NCBI GenBank assembly: GCA_910890315.1
Contig: CAJVGD010000019.1
Coordinates: 62,001 to 126,000, forward strand
Source: Serendipita indica DSM 11827
Lineage: Eukaryota; Basidiomycota; Agaricomycetes; Sebacinales; Serendipitaceae
DNA length: 64,000 nucleotides
Direction of reading: 5' to 3'
Positions 59,344-64,000 of the stretch are shown here, in pieces (position 1 is the first letter of the stretch; every line of letters starts with the position of its first letter). The position numbers and the translations under genes were made by a program. The notes under the pieces were generated by a model. That model had not been told where the DNA came from. It made no database searches and was given only the letters and a program-made list of their open reading frames with translations.

Positions 59344-61739
59344 TCAGAGGAGTGTCCTCGACGTGGCGTCGCGGCACGACTTGAGGAGCAATGAGAGCTC
59401 GTTGCCGCCCGTACCACGAACAGGCTCCGTCTTCTTCTTCGCCGCGAGCGCAGCCTTTCGCATCGCTGGACACATTGCCATACCCATACTCCCAGCACCA
59501 ATCCCGCATTCCCCAGCACGCTTCATCATCTCGATGCCATGCTCGGCACCCATACTAGAAGGAGGTGTAGGGATACCGCTGCTCTTGCGGGACATGGAGA
59601 CGACGTAGAGACAGGCTATGCGAATGTGTGCATCGCGGAATTGCTTGAGTGCGAGCACGGCGTCGTTGTATGGCTTGAGGAGCCTGTCTGGATGTGCGCG
59701 AGCGAGTTCACGGATGGAAAGTGGCTGCTGCTGTTCGATGAGTTGAACAAGGGACGAATCCAGCGTTGTTGGCATCGGCTTGGTCACCTCTACGCTGTAT
59801 GAGGGAGCAGGTGTAGGCGTTGAAGTGTGCTCGTCTGAATTCGAGGGACCATGAGTGATGACAGAAAGCTGTTCGAGAAAAGCCTGATGACTGCCTGGCA
59901 TATACTTGCGCATGCGCGTCATGAATTCGCCATTGGGGAGCTGTCTTTTGGCCTCGTCTTGTTCCCTCTGCCGCTGAGACATGACTGGACACTGCACGCT
60001 CGCTTGCTGCCGTTCGTCGTCGTCAGCTCGAGCCCCAGAGACGGGGCAGCGCGTGACGGGGACAACCTCCGAAGGCGATGAGCTGGTCGAATCTGTCTTG
60101 CCATATCCGGCTGGACATGCAGATTTTTGCACCGCGGCATTTGTGGATGGCGTCGAGGACCGCGAGTCTGCGGTACTATGATGGTCCACGTCGAGGAAAA
60201 TGTCCAGAGTGTGGATGATGGAGCTCTGGCCTGCAGAGGGCCCGCTGAGCTCGAGCACCTCGTCTTCGTCGACACCCTCGTAGATCCATCTTCGCATGCC
60301 TGGTGGAGGGACCGGTACGGTATCGTCACTCGATGCGTCTGATCCACCAACTCCGGCACTGGCATCGCTTCCCCTAAACCACGGTCGGACGGCAAAGTAA
60401 AACGCATGCGGGTCGCAGATTTCGCGCACAGATTGCAAAATCGTCGTCAAATCCTTGATGACGCTTGCGACCGTGTGCAGACATGCTGCGGCCTCGTCCA
60501 GAGTGACCTCGTCCACTCCTTCTTCGCGTCTTCGCCTGTCGAGCTCATCCGCAAAGTCTGCCAAGTTGGAAAGCAGATCCTTGTGAGAGGATGAAGAGGC
60601 ATTCTTCGGCCGTCCAGCCACGTCGTAAAAGTGGGCAATAGCACGGAGGGCCTCGACACCCCTGAGCTCGATTTCTGCGCAACATCCATAGAAATTGGCT
60701 TCGTCTGGACCACGAGTGAAGAGAGTGAGCGGACGAATGTTGGCGCGTGTGAGTGGTCTGAATTTCGTCCGGTTAACTCGTTGCTGTTCGTCGGTAATAG
60801 TGGAGCGGTGGGTTTCGGGGGTGTCGATAATCTCGTGGTTCCAGAGTACCGTATCCGCAAAGGTGAGGACGGGCGCAATATCGAGTCTCTTTGAGACGCG
60901 GACGAGAGGGAGTGCGAGGGCCTTGGGGACGAGGATTGTGTGGGGGCTGAGTGGATCGGGTGGACTGGAATGGACGTAGAAATGAACGAGATATGCGAGG
61001 ACGTGGTGTGCCCGGCGCAAGAGCTGGACGTCATTTTCGAGTGGCGTCGTGTCGAGGACAGGCATCTGTTGCAGGGGTTAAATGATAGATTTCATTAAGT
61101 AGCAGGGATAGCGAGAAAAAGAAATGTCAGTAACGGTGCGAAGTGGAAGCGATCAAATGGGGGAAATGGGACAAGGAGAATACTCGCCTGATGAAACTGA
61201 GTGCGCCATTCGTGTCCAGAGACTCTGAACCGCCTTGCTCGCATCGAATCGTCGTCTGCGTCTGCGAGTGCGAGCTGGTCTGGTGCGCTCGCGAGGGCGT
61301 CCTCCCAGCGGTCATAGGCGGCAGGCAACCGATTCCTATTCTTCTTTTTGCCGTCTATATCCTCATCTCGAGTATCCAATTCTGCGGGTGCCGATGTGAC
61401 GGCTGCAGACGAGGGCACGAAGCCCGTCCTGCCGTCAATCTCGTAATCCCTGCTGAGGACGTTCTGGATAGTGTCAGGGCTCTCTAAAGCAGTAAGACTG
61501 CTCAAAGTAGAACTTGTTGAGAGCAAAGAAGACGAAGAGGCGTGTGCGCAGTTGTCGGATGCGAGTCCATAGACGAGCTTGGTGGTCGAGCTCACAAATG
61601 TAGACGACTCGAGTTGCTTGTCGACACTGGCAGAGAATGGGTGACCAGCAGCCTCGACTTGTTCCGCATTGACGGGCCAGTCGAGCAGCCAGAGGGCGGC
61701 TCGGATATGATTGACGAGCGAACTAGCAAACGTCGGCAT
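59344..61739 (-). CDS. BNA2: indoleamine 2,3-dioxygenase
   Basis: Two exons. The ATG at 61739 (MPTFASSLVNHIRAALWLLD) is the first in frame. Exon 1 contains SRDYEIDGRTGFVPS and ARRFRVSGHEWRTQFHQ. The 122-nt intron 61066-61187 appears to be GC-AG (CAG|gcgagt) and joins FHQ to MPVLDTTPLEND. Exon 2 has the IDO landmarks: LRRAHHVLAYLVHFYVHSSP, NFYGCCAEIELRGVEAL, SAGQSSIIHTLDIFLDV, RMRKYMPGSHQAFLEQL, the proximal heme histidine in LKQFRDAHIRIACLYVV, and GTGGNELSLLLKSCRD. The enzyme opens the indole ring of tryptophan to N-formylkynurenine, the first step towards NAD. About 140 residues between IFLDV and RMRKYM form an insertion with Cys-Pro pairs resembling heme-regulatory motifs. A tttatata on the plus strand at 61964-61971 is a TATA box in minus orientation, about 225 bases upstream. 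Confidence 0.88.
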
Positions 61740-62202
61740 CGTCGATAACGACGTCGAGGACGAGCAGAGCAGCCACGAGCGCGGGGCTTTGGGACAGGCG
61801 GGATCTGCCGCGAGAGAGAGTGCGGGGAAGCTGGAGCCGTAAAGCTTGTAAAGCCTTTTTCCCAAGTACGGTGCGTTTGAGAGAGCACAAACGAGTAAAC
61901 GAAACGGAAAGAAGAAATAAAAGGGCAACGAGGCGGAAAAGAATTTGTCGAGCCAGCCCGTGGTTTATATACGCGTTGGCTGCAAAGCTCGAGGCGGTTG
62001 GTTCGTGTTACTCGCTTAGGGCCGATTACTAAATCCGCCAGACGTGTCAACTTGTCAATGTGACAAGTCCATGCGCTCTCCATGCCCCTACCCAGTCCCA
62101 CGCGACAACCCCATTTCCTATTTTTATATTTATTTTATTTTTTATATTTATTATTATCTGTATTTCACCCCCCCCTCTTTTTCACACAACCCTATTTACC
62201 AG
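61740..62202. promoter_or_regulatory. promoter of the dioxygenase and 3' region of the CoA hydrolase
   Basis: About 460 bases. The minus-strand TATA-like element at 61964-61971 probably serves the dioxygenase, implying a leader of about 200 bases. An A/T-rich stretch at 62,115-62,165 and a run of C at about 62,168-62,176 lie near the hydrolase 3' end. Confidence 0.5.
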
Positions 62203-64000
62203 TCAGTCGATCCATTCGACAACTCCGGCCCCCGCCCCGCTCTCCACGACCCGTGTCCTCCTCGTCAACACTTCCTGCACCCGTTCTCGCACTCCATGCT
62301 TTCCTTTGAACGCTTTCACAACTTTATCGACAATCTCCTCGCGGCTTTGTCCTCGTTTGGACCCAGACTTGCCTGTGCCCTTGGTCCTTTTGTCGCCCAG
62401 GACCATTGCCCGGATCGTCTTCTCGCTCGGCAGACCATACGATGACCGGTCTCGACCCGCACCCTCTCCCGTCTCGAGCGTGAATCCTGCCACTGCCTTG
62501 CCCTCTCCTCCCGCGGAGGACACCAAGCCACGGACCATTTCCTGGTCAACCTTGAGCAAGCTTGCTGGGTCCCATATTGGTGGGCCTTCTGATCCCCTCT
62601 TGAGCAACTTTGCCTCCACGCCCTGGACAAAGTCACCTGCTAGTGTCGTCTGGAGAATCCCTCAAGTCAGTATACATTTCTTCCCCACACACAGAGATCA
62701 GTTCGTGAGCACATGTCCTCCCCGCAACCCAATCGTATCAACGCCAATGATCGATTACGGCGTCGAAGCCCGCGACCCGTCTCCTCGTCATGAGAAGCCC
62801 ACCAACCAAAAAAAAAAAACTCCGTTCGACCCTCGGAATCTAATTTCCTCGACGAGCAGTTTTATCGAGCCCATGGGCTCCAGGTCGACAGAAAGAAATT
62901 TCTTCAAAACCATTTGATGCCATGTGTCCATCTCAGATCAAGATCGGCCTGGCAATCTCCGGACGTCGTCGATACCTGACCGGCCCCAGTCTACAATATC
63001 GACCACTCGGTGGCGCGCACAAGACGCACCGACAAAGCCTGGCTTTTGTATCACACTGCCTGGCCCTAACGAGAAGCTTTGCCTTTGCCTTTGGCCGGCC
63101 TCGTTCAATCTCAGTTCGCGCTCTTGGGTTATTCCGTCCAAACGCAATGCAAAGGGGCGGATCCTGCGGCCATTCGAAAAAAAGAATACTCCCTATGCGC
63201 TCTGTAACACTGCTTTCCAACCCTCTTTCCTGCACCTCTATTCAACAAACTTGTCCCCACCCCCCCCGCGCGACCCGACAGGCCACGGCACGGGCCCAGT
63301 CTCGCTCAGCCCCGCGACCCTCTACGGGCGGAGTAAACCAGATCCCTCGAGAGCTGTGCGACGTTTGAACCGAGTGGATCCTACCCAGCATTGGCGCCGA
63401 CCCTTTGCTGGAAAGCAGACGGCTCGAATTGCCTTTCAAGGTAGCTGCGTCCAAAACGCGAAAACGATGAGGGAAAAAGGAGAATTTGGAGCACTCACGC
63501 AAAACGCTTTCGCAAGCCCCATCTCAGTCTCGAACGCACTTTGGAGCGTCTTCTCTCTCGCCTGCCAGATGGCTTCCCGCGTCACGCATACCGCAGTCGG
63601 ACTACGTCCTTGAATCGCTTCCATCGTCTCCGTCGCCCACGCTTCGACAGCTGCGCCCACGGGTGGCGTTGGGTCGAAGACGGACGCGGTCGAAGATTCA
63701 ACTGGTGATGCTCCACTCGATAAACTGTGTGCCTCTGAGCCTTGCTTCTTCTTGACCATGGTAGTAGGGTGTGCAGAGGCAATGGGCCGTCCTTGTGACA
63801 GAGATTTGAGGTTTTCCATAATCATGATAGGGTCCCTGGGACTAAACGCTTGATCGATCGCAACCCTTACGTCTCCGACAAGAACCGGTGGCGGATCGTC
63901 GTGGGTTCCGCCACCACTAGTCCCGGAATGGGTCCCGTCGCGCGTCAGATCGAGATTGTTTTGTGCCGGTTTAATACAGTTCCAGAACGTTGTATTTGAT
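62203..64000 (-). CDS. EHD3: 3-hydroxyisobutyryl-CoA hydrolase (C-terminal part, runs off window)
   Basis: The frame is open at the right edge and the N-terminal crotonase core lies outside. Visible exon 63499 to 64000 includes VLVGDVRVAIDQAFSPRDPI, MIMENLKSLSQ, VEAWATETMEAIQGRSPTAV, CVTREAIWQAREKTLQ, SAFETEMGLAKAFC. The second exon, starting at 62649, continues TTLAGDFVQGVEAKLLKRGS, PPIWDPASLLKVDQ and SYGLPSEKTIRAMV, ending VEWID. This order (EALxxxSPTAL-like, LxxExxLAxxFC, DFxEGVxAxLIxK, W.P, LPSE) is that of HIBCH, the mitochondrial valine-degradation enzyme releasing 3-hydroxyisobutyrate from its CoA ester; in yeast the homologue is also linked to the mitoribosome. The two exons join protein-to-protein, implying an 849-nt intron (62650-63498) or undetected exons inside it. 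The last 60 residues are basic and unlike the family. Confidence 0.75.

Noticed and set aside
62060-62917. 285-codon plus-strand frame
   Set aside because: It starts without ATG in A/T-rich low-complexity sequence and is antisense to the CoA hydrolase exon.

Overview
The window is nuclear DNA of a filamentous basidiomycete (Agaricomycetes). Genes are intron-rich, most introns are 44-65 nt with GT/AG ends, and genes are packed on both strands, often head to head. The gene content (an NLR-type NACHT-WD40 protein, families of F-box proteins with leucine-rich tails, a kinesin-light-chain-type TPR protein, a GAF hybrid histidine kinase, a long-tailed seven-helix membrane protein) resembles Rhizoctonia/Ceratobasidium-type genomes (Cantharellales). 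That assignment is inference from family resemblance; no search was run. I saw no tRNA, rRNA, CRISPR array, virus-like element or intact transposon.

Layout. 1-9.2 kb: end of a TPR protein, a Ure2/YfcG-like glutathione transferase and a roughly 2,150-residue kinesin with a long coiled-coil tail. 9.4-18.8 kb: a divergently transcribed single-pass membrane protein, then two sibling F-box genes on either side of a STAND/NLR gene (helical N-terminus, NACHT ATPase, 14 WD40 repeats). 18.8-31.5 kb: housekeeping genes, namely an unknown protein, a 2-oxoglutarate oxygenase with a likely mitochondrial presequence, PEX14, an SRPK-type kinase, an aldehyde dehydrogenase, a coiled-coil/proline-rich protein and a CASTOR1-like ACT-domain protein. 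31.8-44.6 kb: a large disordered protein, a small tail-anchored protein, a BTB-CAP-Gly fusion and a seven-helix membrane protein. 44.7-53 kb: a third, shorter sibling of the F-box pair, a TLC-domain membrane protein, the hybrid histidine kinase and an SR-type splicing factor whose start lies against that of the kinase. 53.5-56.7 kb: two more, differently built F-box genes. 56.7-59.3 kb is gene-poor. 59.3-64 kb: indoleamine 2,3-dioxygenase and the C-terminal part of a 3-hydroxyisobutyryl-CoA hydrolase that leaves the window.

How the genes relate. The F-box genes are candidate substrate receptors of SCF ubiquitin ligases. The NLR is a candidate self/non-self or cell-death receptor. The SRPK and the SR protein are a natural kinase-substrate pair. 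PEX14, the aldehyde dehydrogenase, the oxygenase, IDO and the CoA hydrolase serve organellar and amino-acid metabolism.

Two window-wide observations matter for annotation. First, at least six otherwise sound genes change frame by one nucleotide, usually inside or beside a homopolymer. This looks more like base-calling error in a draft assembly than simultaneous decay, but both remain open. Second, three introns appear to use GC-AG ends. Exon borders given here were worked out by eye from splice signals and protein continuity.
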